Origin: Cellulomonas sp.
GTDB lineage: Bacteria > Actinomycetota > Actinomycetes > Actinomycetales > Cellulomonadaceae
Assembly (NCBI GenBank): GCA_031178625.1
Contig: JAPSIR010000005.1
Coordinates: 1-48,502 of the forward strand
Length of the DNA: 48,502 nt
Reading direction: 5' to 3'
Shown: in pieces, positions 10,594 through 19,937 of the stretch
How the letters are laid out: each line of letters starts with the position of its first letter
How positions within the stretch are numbered: position 1 is the stretch's first letter
Translations under genes and position numbers: made by a program
Notes under the pieces: model-generated
What the model was told of the DNA's origin: nothing
The model's database searches: none
What the model saw: only the letters and a program-made list of their open reading frames with translations

Positions 10594-12135
10594 TCAGGCC
10601 GGCGTCGCCTCCACCTGCACGACCGCCCACGACAGCGGCGGCAGCCGCAGCGCGACCGCCTCGCCGTCGACCTGCACGCCGTCCAGCCCGCGCAGGCCGA
10701 CGGTGTCGGGCCGCTCCTGCGTGTTGGCCGTCCACCGGTCGCCGCCCTCGGGCACGTCGAGCACCTCGGAGCGCAGCACGCGCCCGAGCGTCCAGCCTCG
10801 CAGCGTCAGCGCGACGTCGGCCGGCTCGTCGAGGCCGCGGTGCGCGAGGAACAGCGCTACGGAGCCCGCCTCCTCGTCCCACGTCGCGGCGACGTCCACG
10901 AGGTCCACGTCGCCGAACCGGGCGGCCTCGTACCGGTCGGACCGGACGACGGGACGCAGGATCTCGCCGCGCGCGAGGGCCGCGGTCCGGGCGAACGGCC
11001 AGAAGATCGTCTGCCGCCACGCCGGCCCGCCCTCCTCGGAGCGGATGGGGGCGATGACGTTGACGAGCTGCGCCTGGTTGGCGACCTTGACCCGGTCGCC
11101 GTGCCGCAGCAGCGAGTTGAGCAGCGTCCCGACCACGACCGCGTCGGCGACGCCGTACTCGTCCTCGATGATCCGCGGGTGCTCGCGCCAGACGGCCTCG
11201 CGCTCGATGACGTGAGGCTGGTCGGGGGTCTCCTTGCCGGTCTGGTACCAGACGTTCCACTCGTCGAACGAGAGGTGCACGTGCTTGCGGTGCTTGCCGG
11301 CCGCGCGCACGGCGTCGGCCGTGGCGACGACGGACTCGATGAAGTAGTCCATGTCGACGGCGGACGCCAGGAACGACCCGTGGTCGCCCTCCGTCTCCTG
11401 GTAGTAGGCGTGCGCGGAGACGTAGTCCACGTACTCGTACGCGTGCCGCAGGACCGTCTGCTCCCAGGACCCGAACGTGGGCATGCCCGAGTTCGACGAC
11501 CCGCACGCCACGAGCTCGATCGTCGGGTCGACGAGCCGCATCGCCTTGGCGGCCTCCGTCGCGATGCGCCCGTACTCCTCCGCGGTCTTCTGGCCCATCT
11601 GCCACGGGCCGTCCATCTCGTTGCCGAGGCACCACAGCCGGATGTCGAACGGCTCGGGGTGCCCGTTGGCCGCCCGCAGGTCGGACCACGCCGTGCCGCC
11701 GGGGTGGTTGGCGTACTCGACGAGCGCGCGCGCCGCGTCGACGCCGCGCGTGCCGAGGTTGACGGCCTCCATGATCTCGACGTCGGCGGTCCTGGCCCAG
11801 TCGACGAACTCGTGCAGCCCGAACGCGTTGGTCTCGACGGTGTGCCACGCGCCGTCGAGCCGCACGGGCCGCTGGTCGCGCGGTCCGACGCCGTCCTCCC
11901 AGTTGTAGCCGGACACGAAGTTGCCGCCGGGGTACCGCACCACCGTCGGGCCCATCTCGCGCACCAGGTCGAGCACGTCGGTGCGGAACCCGTTCTCGTC
12001 GGCGGCCGGGTGCCCGGGCTCGTAGATGCCGGTGTAGACGCACCGGCCCATGTGCTCGACGAACGAGCCGAAGAGGCGGCGGGGCACCGGCCCGGCCGTG
12101 AAGTCGCGGTCGAGCGTGATGCGTGCGCGGGTCAT
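10594..12135 (-). CDS. Alpha-L-arabinofuranosidase, GH51
   Basis: A 513-residue retaining glycosidase that removes terminal L-arabinofuranose from arabinoxylan or arabinan oligosaccharides. The catalytic acid/base is Glu173 in WCLGNEMDGPWQ and the nucleophile is Glu292 in LSFDEWNVWYQTG. The N-terminal FGSFVEHMGRCVYTGIYEP and RYPGGNFVSGYNWEDG are family signatures, and the C terminus is the usual beta domain. There is no signal peptide, so it acts in the cytoplasm. The ATG at 12135 follows GAGGAG. It is the last gene of an operon (binding protein, two permeases, this enzyme), which implies that the transporter brings in arabinose-bearing oligosaccharides. Confidence 0.96.
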   Translation of the reverse strand: MTRARITLDRDFTAGPVPRRLFGSFVEHMGRCVYTGIYEPGHPAADENGFRTDVLDLVREMGPTVVRYPGGNFVSGYNWEDGVGPRDQRPVRLDGAWHTVETNAFGLHEFVDWARTADVEIMEAVNLGTRGVDAARALVEYANHPGGTAWSDLRAANGHPEPFDIRLWCLGNEMDGPWQMGQKTAEEYGRIATEAAKAMRLVDPTIELVACGSSNSGMPTFGSWEQTVLRHAYEYVDYVSAHAYYQETEGDHGSFLASAVDMDYFIESVVATADAVRAAGKHRKHVHLSFDEWNVWYQTGKETPDQPHVIEREAVWREHPRIIEDEYGVADAVVVGTLLNSLLRHGDRVKVANQAQLVNVIAPIRSEEGGPAWRQTIFWPFARTAALARGEILRPVVRSDRYEAARFGDVDLVDVAATWDEEAGSVALFLAHRGLDEPADVALTLRGWTLGRVLRSEVLDVPEGGDRWTANTQERPDTVGLRGLDGVQVDGEAVALRLPPLSWAVVQVEATPA

Positions 12136-12228
12136 GGGGCTCCTCGGGTGGGACGGGCCGCCGGCGCGCCCGGTGGGTGCGGCGGGGCGCCGGCGGCGGT
12201 GGTGCGTGGTGCGGTGGTGGGACGGGCG

Positions 12229-13155
12229 TCACTGACCGCCGAAGCCGGTCGTGGAGAACCCGCGGATGATCTGCCGCTGGAAGAACAGGAAGACGATGAT
12301 CAGCGGCAGGGCTGCAAGGACGGCCGCGGCCATCGTCTGCGCGTACTGCAGGCCGTACGCGCTCTTCACCGTCTGCAGGCCGACCGGCAGCGTCATGAGG
12401 GACGCGTCGGACGTGATGATGAACGGCCACAGGAAGTTGTTCCACGCGGCGATGAAGACGAAGATCCCGACGGCCGCGAGGATGGGCCGCGACAGCGGCA
12501 GCACGATGTTCCAGAACACGCGCAGCCGCCCGGCACCGTCCATGCGCGCGGCGTCCTCGAGCTCGATCGGCACCTGCTCGAAGAACTTCTTCAGGATGAA
12601 CACCATGGCGGGGTTCACGACCTGCGGCAGGATGATCGCCCAGTACGTGTCGACGAGGTTGAGCGCGAGCATCTCGTAGAACAGCGGCACGATGAGCACC
12701 GGCGGCGGCACGATGATCGACGCGACGATCACCCAGAACAGCCACTTGCGGCCGGTGAAGTCGACCCGGGCGAGGGCGTAGGCCGCGAGCGCCGAGACGG
12801 CGAGCGTCAGGGCGGTGATCGCGACGGCGGTGACGAGGCTGTTCCACGTCCACAGCGGCACGTTGCCCTCGCGCAGCACGCTCGTGTACGCGTCGGTGGT
12901 GAAGCCGTCGGGCGGCAGCAGGGTGACCGGTGTCGCGGCCGCCGTGGCCTCCGACTTGAACGACGTGACGACGGCCCACAGGAAGGGCAGCAGCCACCCG
13001 ACCGCCATGACGACCAGGGCGACGATCGCGACGATGCGGCCGGGGCTGGCGAACCGCTCGCCCACCCGCAGGTTCGCCGCGGCGGACAGCCGCCCGGTGC
13101 GGCGCGGCCCGGGACGGTAGGCGGCGTTCGGCTGGGGTGCGACGGTGGTGGTCAT
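12229..13155 (-). CDS. ABC sugar permease, CUT1 (MalG-like)
   Basis: A 308-residue inner-membrane subunit with about six transmembrane segments, the first at residues 40-62. The ATPase-contact EAA loop is ELEDAARMDGAGRLRVFWNI (around residue 205). The start ATG at 13155 overlaps the previous permease stop by four bases (ATGA), which indicates translational coupling. The C terminus (RQIIRGFSTTGFGG) resembles GLTSGAVKG-type MalG ends. It pairs with the permease at 13152-14102. No ATPase is encoded in the operon. Confidence 0.95.
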   Translation of the reverse strand: MTTTVAPQPNAAYRPGPRRTGRLSAAANLRVGERFASPGRIVAIVALVVMAVGWLLPFLWAVVTSFKSEATAAATPVTLLPPDGFTTDAYTSVLREGNVPLWTWNSLVTAVAITALTLAVSALAAYALARVDFTGRKWLFWVIVASIIVPPPVLIVPLFYEMLALNLVDTYWAIILPQVVNPAMVFILKKFFEQVPIELEDAARMDGAGRLRVFWNIVLPLSRPILAAVGIFVFIAAWNNFLWPFIITSDASLMTLPVGLQTVKSAYGLQYAQTMAAAVLAALPLIIVFLFFQRQIIRGFSTTGFGGQ

Positions 13156-14102
13156 GCGTGGTCCCTCCGCGTCGTGAACCGCAGCTGCGCGACGGCGATG
13201 ATGACGATGACCGCGAAGAACACGTACGCGATCGCCGACGCGTAGCCGAACCGGTAGCCCGTGAACCCGGACTCGAAGATGTACTGGACGACGGGGCGCG
13301 TGGTCCCGCCGGGGCCGCCCTGGGTCATGATGTAGATCTGGTCGAAGACCTTGAGCGAGGCCAGGACCTGCAGCAGGACGATGAGCACGGTGGTCGGGCC
13401 GAGCTGCGGGAGCGTGATGGCCCACAGCTGGCGCCACCGGCCGGCGCCGTCGAGCGCGGACGCCTCGTACTGCTGCTCGGGGATGTTCTGCAGAGCCGTC
13501 AGGTAGAGCAGGAAGTTGAACCCGACGGTCCACCACAGGGTCTCGACGACGACGGCGATCATGGCCCACTGCGGGTCCTGCAACCACGCCTGCCCCTCGA
13601 TGCCGACGACGCCGAGCATGGCGTTCACGAGCCCGAGCTGGGGGTTGTACATCCAGATCCAGAACTGCGCCGCGACCGTGGACGCGAGCAGGAACGGCAT
13701 GAAGAACGACAGCCGCCACAGCCACTGCCCGGGCAGGCCCTGGAAGACCAGCAGCGCCATGACGAGGCCCACGAGGACGAGCGGGATGGTCGACAGCACC
13801 GTGAACCACACGGTGTTCAGCATGGAGCGCCACATGATCGGGTCGGACAGCGCCTCGGCGTAGTTCGCGAAGCCGATGAACTCCCCCCCGGCGCCGGTGA
13901 TGCTCTGGCCGGTGAAGCTCAGCCAGAGGCCGTGCAGCAGGGGCCAGAGCAGGAACATGACGAAGACGACGAGGAACGGTGCGACGAACGCCCACCCGAT
14001 GCGGGTGTCGCGGGTGCGCAGGGCTCCGGTGACGGTGGGTGCCGGGGCGGCGCTGCCCGTGCGGCCGCGGCCGGTCCGGGCGCCGAGTGTTGCGGAGGAC
14101 AC
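13152..14102 (-). CDS. ABC sugar permease, CUT1 (MalF-like)
   Basis: A 316-residue membrane protein with about six transmembrane segments beginning near residue 36 (GWAFVAPFLVVFVMFLLWP). The EAA loop is YEASALDGAGRWRQLWAITL. It starts with GTG at 14102, preceded by AAGGAG with seven-base spacing, and lies 49 bases after the binding-protein gene. With the MalG-like partner it forms the channel of an oligosaccharide importer whose substrate is suggested by the GH51 gene downstream. Confidence 0.95.
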   Translation of the reverse strand: MSSATLGARTGRGRTGSAAPAPTVTGALRTRDTRIGWAFVAPFLVVFVMFLLWPLLHGLWLSFTGQSITGAGGEFIGFANYAEALSDPIMWRSMLNTVWFTVLSTIPLVLVGLVMALLVFQGLPGQWLWRLSFFMPFLLASTVAAQFWIWMYNPQLGLVNAMLGVVGIEGQAWLQDPQWAMIAVVVETLWWTVGFNFLLYLTALQNIPEQQYEASALDGAGRWRQLWAITLPQLGPTTVLIVLLQVLASLKVFDQIYIMTQGGPGGTTRPVVQYIFESGFTGYRFGYASAIAYVFFAVIVIIAVAQLRFTTRRDHA

Positions 14103-14151
14103 GATCGGACTCCTTCGTCGGATCGGGGGAAGGGCTCGGGTCGGGACCGGG

Positions 14152-15534
14152 TCAGACGGGGTTCGGCTTGGCGAGCTGGACGTCGATGCGCCGGACGAAG
14201 GCCTCGAAGCCCGCGCGCGGGTCGGCGCCCCCGAGGAACACGTTCTGCACGGTCTCGAGGAAGTAGCCCTGGAAGTCCGAGCCCGACCCGGTGAACCACG
14301 CCTCCGGGTCGTAGTTGAGGATCTCCGCGGCCGGTGCGTAGTTCACCTGCGGCGTGAGCGCGCCGTAGTCCTCGCTGTCGATGACCGGCTGGAACGCCGG
14401 GATGTGCCCGGCCTCCGCCCAGGGCAGCGAGTTCTTCAGCAGGTCGGCGACGAACTCGTACGTCGCGCGGCGCTGCTCGGGGTCCGGGTTGGTCTGGTGC
14501 GGCAGCGTGAACGCGTGCGAGTCCGCGTACGCGGCCGGGGTGCCGAACAGCGTGGGGATGGGCTGCGCGTCGAACGGGAAGCCCGCGGCCTGGACGGTCG
14601 GCAGCTCCCACACGCCGGTGAGGAACATGCCGGTGGCGCCGGTCACGAACTGCGACACCGCGGTGCCGTAGTCGCCGTTCGGGGTCGCCACCGTGCCGTC
14701 GAGCATCCGCTGGATGTACTCGAGCGACGACACCGCCGCGTCCATGTCGACGACGGCCTTGTCGCCCGACAGGTCGAACTCGGCACCGTGCTGCTTGTAG
14801 AACGTGTAGAAGAGCCGCCACATCTGGGCGCCGTCCCCGAGGTACCCGTACGCGATGCCCTGGCCGCCCGTGACGCCCTGCATCGCCCGCGCCACCTCGA
14901 GGAACGTCTCCGGGTCCTCGATGGGCACCAGCCGCCCGTCGGGGCCGAGGACACCGGCCTGCTCGGCGACGTCCGTGTTGTACATGAGGATGAACGGGTG
15001 CGAGTCGAGGGCGATCGAGTACACGTTCCCGTCGAGCATGCCCTTCTCCCACACCCGCTCGAGGAAGTCGCCCTCCTGCACGCCGACGTCGGCGAGGAGG
15101 TCGAGGTCCCACGGGTCCAGGAGCCCGCCCGGGGCGTACCCGGCGATGCGTGACGCGTGCATGACCGCGACGTCGGGGGCACGCCCGCCGACGCTCGCCA
15201 TGGCGAGCTTGGTGTAGTACGGCGCCCCCCACGCGAGCACGGTCTGCGTCGCCTGGTAGCCGCGGTCGAGCGCGTTGGCCTCCTCGACGAGCCCGGCCAT
15301 GACGACGCCGTCGCCGCCGCTGAGCAGGTGCCAGTAGGACAGGGGGCGGTCGCCGCCGGCGGCGACCGCGGCCGGGCTGCAGCCGCCGAGCGCGCCGACC
15401 GTCGCGACACCGCCGGCCGCGGCGAGCGAGCCGAGCAGCACCTGGCGCCTGGTGAGACCGCCGCCGGGGTCCGGCGGGCGGCCGGCTGCGCGGTGCGGCG
15501 GGACGGGATGGCGGAGGGGTCGTCGCAGGCCCAT
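14152..15534 (-). CDS. Tat-exported lipoprotein, ABC sugar-binding protein
   Basis: A 460-residue extracellular solute-binding protein (family 1). The N terminus has a twin-arginine signal (LTRRQVLLGSLAAAGG, from about residue 27) and ends in a lipobox, LGGCS, so it is probably exported folded and anchored to the membrane by lipid. The mature part has typical features such as WHLLSGGDG near its start and FVTGATGMFLTGVWELP. The ATG at 15534 has AAGGAG eight bases upstream. It is the first gene of the arabino-oligosaccharide operon and would determine its specificity. Confidence 0.93.
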   Translation of the reverse strand: MGLRRPLRHPVPPHRAAGRPPDPGGGLTRRQVLLGSLAAAGGVATVGALGGCSPAAVAAGGDRPLSYWHLLSGGDGVVMAGLVEEANALDRGYQATQTVLAWGAPYYTKLAMASVGGRAPDVAVMHASRIAGYAPGGLLDPWDLDLLADVGVQEGDFLERVWEKGMLDGNVYSIALDSHPFILMYNTDVAEQAGVLGPDGRLVPIEDPETFLEVARAMQGVTGGQGIAYGYLGDGAQMWRLFYTFYKQHGAEFDLSGDKAVVDMDAAVSSLEYIQRMLDGTVATPNGDYGTAVSQFVTGATGMFLTGVWELPTVQAAGFPFDAQPIPTLFGTPAAYADSHAFTLPHQTNPDPEQRRATYEFVADLLKNSLPWAEAGHIPAFQPVIDSEDYGALTPQVNYAPAAEILNYDPEAWFTGSGSDFQGYFLETVQNVFLGGADPRAGFEAFVRRIDVQLAKPNPV

Positions 15535-15628
15535 GTCGTCACTCCTTCGTGAGACATCGCGGTCCATCGGCGCCGACGGCGGCACCGCCGGGTCCTCCCC
15601 GACCTGCGGCACCGTCGCCGACCTCGTG

Positions 15629-15657
15629 ATCATTACATCGTTAGAACCACCGGACAA
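15629..15657 (-). promoter_or_regulatory. Probable promoter of the arabino-oligosaccharide operon
   Basis: On the minus strand TTGTCC (15657-15652) is followed after 17 bases by AATGAT (15634-15629), a fair vegetative promoter. It is the only AT-rich island in the 15535-15690 gap, just downstream of the LacI gene. I looked for a CG-centred palindrome over it and found none that was convincing. Confidence 0.45.
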
Positions 15658-15690
15658 GCAGGAGGGACCGGACACGCCGGGCACGCACGG

Positions 15691-16707
15691 TCAGCCGCCC
15701 GTGCTCGCGCGCACGACCACGCCGTGCGGCACGACGACACGGCGCGGGGGCCGGTCCCGGTCGTCGATGCGCGCGCCGAGCAGGTCGAGCGTCGTCGCGG
15801 CGAACCGGCGCAGGTCGAACGACACCGTCGTCAGCGGCGGCACCGCGTGCCGTGCCGGCGCGACGTCGTCGAACCCGGCCACCGCGACGTCGTCCGGCAC
15901 CCGCACGCCCCGGCGCCACAGCAGGCCGAGCACGCCGAGCGCCATCGAGTCGGTGAAGCAGAAGAACGCGTCCGGCAGCGGCGCGCGGGCCAGGAACGCC
16001 TCGACCGCCGCCACCGCGGCCTCCGTCGTCCAGGCGGGCGCCGGGATCTCGAGCGTCGGGTCGTGCGGCACGCCCGCCGCGGCGAGCGCCCGCCGGTACC
16101 CCTCCGTGCGCTGCCGCGCCGCCGCGGTCTCCGCGGGCGCCGGCGACCCCACCACCGCGACGCGCCGCCGCCCCCCGGCCAGCAGGTGCGCGGTCATGTC
16201 ACGGGCGGCCGCCACGCTGTCCACGCCCACCTGGTCGGTGCGGTCCTGCTCGACCTCGCCGATGAGCACGGTCGGCGGCAGCGGCGCACGCCCCGGCCCG
16301 ACGTGGTCGGCCACCACCGAGTCCTCGAGCGACACCGGGTTGAGCACCAGCCCGTCGACGAGCTGCGAGCGCGCCCGCGAGAGCAGCTCGCGCTCGCGCC
16401 GGGGCTCGGCCGCCGTCTCCTCGACCTGCACGCCCCAGCCGCGCGCGTGCCCCTCCTCCACGAAGTGGTGCGCCAGCTCGGCCGAGTACGCCGTCGACAG
16501 GTCCGGCAGGGCGAGCGCGATCAGCCCGTACCGGCCGCTGCGCAGGCCGCGCGCCACGAGGTTCGGCACGTAGTCCAGCTCCGCGAGCGCGCGCTCCACC
16601 CGCGCACGCGTCTCCGGGCGCACGAACACGCGCCCGTGGATGACGTTCGACACCGTCTTCGGCGAGACGCCGGCGCGCGTGGCGACGTCCTTCACGGTCG
16701 GGCGCAT
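15691..16707 (-). CDS. LacI-family transcriptional regulator (arabino operon)
   Basis: A 338-residue repressor. The N terminus is a LacI helix-turn-helix with hinge: TVKDVATRAGVSPKTVSNVI, then a hinge ending in ALAELDYVPNLVARGLRSGR. A periplasmic-binding-protein-like sensor domain follows (ALPDLSTAYSAEL; FCFTDSMALGVLGLL; VAGFDDVAPARHA). It lies directly upstream of the binding-protein/permease/GH51 operon on the same strand and is its natural regulator; the effector is probably arabinose or an arabino-oligosaccharide. It begins 15 bases after the DUF368 gene and may be read through from it. Confidence 0.93.
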   Translation of the reverse strand: MRPTVKDVATRAGVSPKTVSNVIHGRVFVRPETRARVERALAELDYVPNLVARGLRSGRYGLIALALPDLSTAYSAELAHHFVEEGHARGWGVQVEETAAEPRRERELLSRARSQLVDGLVLNPVSLEDSVVADHVGPGRAPLPPTVLIGEVEQDRTDQVGVDSVAAARDMTAHLLAGGRRRVAVVGSPAPAETAAARQRTEGYRRALAAAGVPHDPTLEIPAPAWTTEAAVAAVEAFLARAPLPDAFFCFTDSMALGVLGLLWRRGVRVPDDVAVAGFDDVAPARHAVPPLTTVSFDLRRFAATTLDLLGARIDDRDRPPRRVVVPHGVVVRASTGG

Positions 16708-16722
16708 GCGCGGCGCCTCGGG

Positions 16723-17718
16723 TCAGCTGGTCTCGGCGCGCGCGATCCGGCGGCGCTCCCAGACGACGAGGACGAGCACGACCGCCGCACCGGCGACCGC
16801 GAGCAGCACCGGCCCGAGCAGGTCGCCCGACGGCGCCAGCAGACCCCGCTCCTCGTCCTGCCACGGCCACAGCGCACGCAGCGAGCCGATCATCAGGCCG
16901 GCGAGCACCGCCATCGTCCCCTGCCGGCGCTGGTGCAGGAGCCACTGCAGCAGCTTGACGAACGACGCGAGACCGACCGCCGCGCCGAGCATGAAGACGC
17001 CCACGAACGCCAGGTCCCGGTCGTCCAGCGCGGCCTGCACGGGCACGTAGAGGCCGAGCACGACGAGCAGCGCCGACCCCGACACGCCGGGCAGGACGAG
17101 GGCGTTGATCGCCAGCGCGGCGCCGAGGAACACGTACCAGAGCGACGGGTTCGCGACCTCCGCCGGCGCCAGCCCGGCGAGCACGAACGCCACGCCCGCA
17201 CCCACCACGAGCAGCACCGCGTCGAGCGCCCGGAAGCGTCGCGGCATCATCTGCAGCGGGACGACGACCGACGCCGCGATCATGCCGAGGAAGACCGACC
17301 GGGTCGGCACCGGGTGGCTCTCGAGCAGCGGCGCGATGGTGCGCAGCGAGACGAGCAGCACGACGACCATGCCGACCAGCACGGGCACGAGCAGGCGCCA
17401 GTCCACGCGCCGCAGCGCCGCGACGGCCTCGCCCGTGCCCTCGCGCCGGGTCACGCCGGTGACCAGCGCCCGTGCGGCGTGCACCACGTGGCCGGCGGCG
17501 TCGACCAGGCGGTCGTAGAGGCCGACGACCAGCGCGATCGTGCCCCCGGAGATGCCCGGCACGGACTCCGCCGCACCGATCAGGCCGCCGCGCAGCGCGT
17601 CCAGCGGGGCGTGCGACCACGACCTGCGACGCCCCGCCGCGGGGTCGGCAGCACCGGGGTCGGCGGCGGGGTCGGGTCGCGTGGGCAGGCTGGCGCGGTG
17701 GGCGTCGTCGGCGGTCAC
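16723..17718 (-). CDS. DUF368 membrane protein, putative undecaprenyl-phosphate translocase
   Basis: A 331-residue polytopic membrane protein with eight to ten segments. The family signature is RGGLIGAAESVPGISGGTIA, and a second, inverted-repeat copy of the PGxSGS motif occurs at LVLPGVSGSALLVVLG. DUF368 proteins (PopT) have recently been shown to recycle undecaprenyl phosphate across the membrane for cell-wall synthesis; that role is transferred from the family. The GTG at 17718 follows a poor ribosome site, but family similarity begins shortly after it. It diverges from the HAD gene with only 37 bases between them. Confidence 0.9.
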   Translation of the reverse strand: MTADDAHRASLPTRPDPAADPGAADPAAGRRRSWSHAPLDALRGGLIGAAESVPGISGGTIALVVGLYDRLVDAAGHVVHAARALVTGVTRREGTGEAVAALRRVDWRLLVPVLVGMVVVLLVSLRTIAPLLESHPVPTRSVFLGMIAASVVVPLQMMPRRFRALDAVLLVVGAGVAFVLAGLAPAEVANPSLWYVFLGAALAINALVLPGVSGSALLVVLGLYVPVQAALDDRDLAFVGVFMLGAAVGLASFVKLLQWLLHQRRQGTMAVLAGLMIGSLRALWPWQDEERGLLAPSGDLLGPVLLAVAGAAVVLVLVVWERRRIARAETS

Positions 17719-17755
17719 CCCGGCAGCGTAGCCACGCGGGACTACCCTGACCGAC

Positions 17756-18532
17756 GTGACGGAACGGACGGTCGACTCCTGGCTCACCGACATGGACGGC
17801 GTGCTCGTGCACGAGGGCACCGCGCTGCCGGGCGCCGTCGAGTTCGTGCGGACGCTGCGCGAGCGCGAACGGCCGTTCCTCGTCCTCACCAACAACTCGA
17901 TCTTCACGCCGCGCGACCTGCGCGCGCGGCTGGCCGCCACGGGCATCGACCTGCCGGAGGGGGCGATCTGGACGTCGGCGCTCGCCACCGCGCAGTTCCT
18001 CACCGACCAGATGCCCGGCGGCTCCGCGTACGTCATCGGCGAGGCGGGCCTGACCACGGCGCTGTACGAGGCCGGCTACACGCTGACCGCGGCGCGGCCC
18101 GACTTCGTCGTGCTCGGCGAGACCCGCACGTACTCGTTCGAGGCGATCACGCAGGCGATCCGGCTCATCCAGGGCGGCGCGCGGTTCATCGCGACGAACC
18201 CCGACGTCACGGGCCCGAGCGCCGAGGGCGACCTGCCGGCGACCGGCGCCGTGGCGGCGATGATCAGCGCCGCCACCGGGCGCAAGCCCTACTTCGTCGG
18301 CAAGCCGAACCCGATGATGATCCGCTCGGCGCTCAACCGCATCGACGCGCACTCCGAGACGACCGTGATGGTCGGCGACCGCATGGACACCGACGTCGTC
18401 GCCGGCATCGAGGCGGGCCTGCGGACGTACCTGGTGCTCACGGGCTCGACGCGGGCGCAGGACGTGGAGCGGTTCCCGTTCCGGCCGACGGCGGTGCTCG
18501 ACTCGGTCGCGGACCTGGTCGAGCTGGTCTGA
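17756..18532 (+). CDS. HAD-superfamily IIA phosphatase (NagD/PGP-like)
   Basis: A 258-residue cytoplasmic phosphatase. Motif I is LTDMDGVLVHEG with nucleophile Asp12 and acid/base Asp14; motif II is LTNNS; the motif III Lys is in VGKPNPMM; motif IV is MVGDRMDTDV. The C2a cap between motifs II and III marks it as NagD/4-nitrophenylphosphatase-like. Substrates of this group are often small sugar or nucleotide phosphates, and the specific one is unknown here. It starts at GTG 17756. Its stop lies only four bases from the LemA stop on the other strand, so the two transcripts must overlap. Confidence 0.92.
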   Translation: MTERTVDSWLTDMDGVLVHEGTALPGAVEFVRTLRERERPFLVLTNNSIFTPRDLRARLAATGIDLPEGAIWTSALATAQFLTDQMPGGSAYVIGEAGLTTALYEAGYTLTAARPDFVVLGETRTYSFEAITQAIRLIQGGARFIATNPDVTGPSAEGDLPATGAVAAMISAATGRKPYFVGKPNPMMIRSALNRIDAHSETTVMVGDRMDTDVVAGIEAGLRTYLVLTGSTRAQDVERFPFRPTAVLDSVADLVELV

Positions 18533-18536
18533 CCCG

Positions 18537-19106
18537 TCAGAAGCTGACGGTCGGCGCCTGCCGCACCTGCGGGTCCTCGGCCTCGAAGTACTCGGCGCGG
18601 GTGAACCCGAACATCTTCGCGATGATGTTGGGCGGGAACGTCTCGACCTTCGTGTTCATCGCCCGGACGTTCGCGTTGTAGAACCGGCGCCCGGCGGCGA
18701 TGCGGTCCTCGGTGTTGGTGAGCTCCGCCTGCAGCTGCTGGAAGTTCTCGCTCGCGCGCAGCGCGGGGTACGCCTCGGCCACGGCGAACAGCCGGCCGAG
18801 CGCAGCGGTGAGCTGGTTCTCCTGCGCGGCCTGCTGCGCCGGGCCCGCGGCGGGGCCGGCCGCGGCGGCACGCGCCCGCGTGACCTCGTCGAACACGGCG
18901 CGCTCGTGGGCCGCGTAGCCCTTGACCGACTCCACGAGGTTCGGGATGAGGTCGTGCCGGCGGTGCAGCTCGACGTCGATCTGCCGCCACGCCTCCTGCA
19001 CGAGGTTCCGCAGCCGGACGAAGCCGTTGTACTGCGCCACCGCCCAGAGCAGCACGATCACGACGATCGCGACGACGACGAGCAGGGCGATGGTGCCACC
19101 GGTCAC
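18537..19106 (-). CDS. lemA: LemA family protein
   Basis: A 189-residue protein with one N-terminal transmembrane helix (IALLVVVAIVVIVLLWAVAQ) followed by a cytoplasmic or surface four-helix bundle. Signatures are YNGFVRLRNLVQEAWRQIDV, ELHRRHDLIPNLVESVKGYA and FYNANVRAMNTKVETFP. The GTG at 19106 is preceded by GGAGG at seven bases; frames further upstream lack the family N terminus. The function of LemA proteins is not settled. It is followed upstream by a membrane-anchored protein gene (19221-19925) on the same strand, and the two may be co-transcribed. Confidence 0.95.
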   Translation of the reverse strand: MTGGTIALLVVVAIVVIVLLWAVAQYNGFVRLRNLVQEAWRQIDVELHRRHDLIPNLVESVKGYAAHERAVFDEVTRARAAAAGPAAGPAQQAAQENQLTAALGRLFAVAEAYPALRASENFQQLQAELTNTEDRIAAGRRFYNANVRAMNTKVETFPPNIIAKMFGFTRAEYFEAEDPQVRQAPTVSF

Positions 19107-19220
19107 GGGAAGGCCTCCGCAGGGGTCGGGACGGTCACCGGATCGTACCGACCGCCGGGCCGCCCGCGGCACCGCGCACGCCGCCACGGCGCTGCCGTCC
19201 GGCGCACGGCAGCCCGGGGC

Positions 19221-19925
19221 TCAGCCGTTCGGCGCAACGCCGTGCGTCAGCGGGTCGTACCCGTGGTCCTGCCACACGTGCCGCGGCACGCCGCGCACGA
19301 CGGCGTGCATGACGCCCAGGCGCGGTGCGATGCGCGCGGTGTCGGTGCGGCCGGACCGCCAGGACGCGATCCACGTGCCCTCGATGCGCCAGTCGGTGCC
19401 GAGGGCGTCGTCCTGCAGCAGGCGCTCCATGAGGCGGGGGTGCAGGATCGCGTGCCCCACGCGCTCGTCCCCGGCGACGACCCGGTACGCGTCGTTGAAG
19501 GCCACCGACTCGGTCTGCATGTCGCGCGCGCCGAGCGCCTTCGCGATCCGTGCGCCGACGCCCTCCGCGGTCAGCTCGAGCACCGGCAGGTACGCGGGCA
19601 GCGCGAGGGCGACGACGTGCGCGTGGTACGTCTTCTTCTCCTTGCCGCTGCCCGTCGACCACTCGTACGTGTACGACACGGCGGGCAGGCCCTGCCAGCG
19701 GCCCGTCAGCACCTCGGACGCCCGCCGGCTGTGCCCCTGCTCGAACGGCTGGTTGCGGTGCAGCCGCACGAGACCGAGCCCGGGGTCGGTGCGCACGTAC
19801 TCCCACCCGGTGGCGGCCGCCCACGCGGCGAGCTGCTCGTGGCGCTTCTTCTGCAGCCACCACACGAGCGCGAAGAACGCGGGCAGGCCGACGACGAGCA
19901 GCAGGACGAGGAGCGTCTGGTCCAT
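19221..19925 (-). CDS. Membrane-anchored protein of unknown function (DUF3137-like)
   Basis: A 234-residue protein with a single N-terminal membrane helix (LLVLLLVVGLPAFFALVWWL) followed by a basic stop-transfer KKRHEQ and a soluble domain. The soluble part begins AAATGWEYVRTDPGLGLVR and includes SYTYEWSTGSGKEKKTYHAH, a pattern I associate with DUF3137-like proteins that neighbour lemA. I do not recognise catalytic residues. It lies between pyrE (12 bases upstream) and lemA. The ATG at 19925 gives the membrane helix at the right place. Confidence 0.7.
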   Translation of the reverse strand: MDQTLLVLLLVVGLPAFFALVWWLQKKRHEQLAAWAAATGWEYVRTDPGLGLVRLHRNQPFEQGHSRRASEVLTGRWQGLPAVSYTYEWSTGSGKEKKTYHAHVVALALPAYLPVLELTAEGVGARIAKALGARDMQTESVAFNDAYRVVAGDERVGHAILHPRLMERLLQDDALGTDWRIEGTWIASWRSGRTDTARIAPRLGVMHAVVRGVPRHVWQDHGYDPLTHGVAPNG

Positions 19926-19937
19926 CGCGGACGCCGG

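Noticed and set aside
15600-15660. LacI operator for the arabino operon
   Set aside because: The AT-rich segment includes TGATCA and a CG step, but arms around the possible centres match at only three of eight positions.
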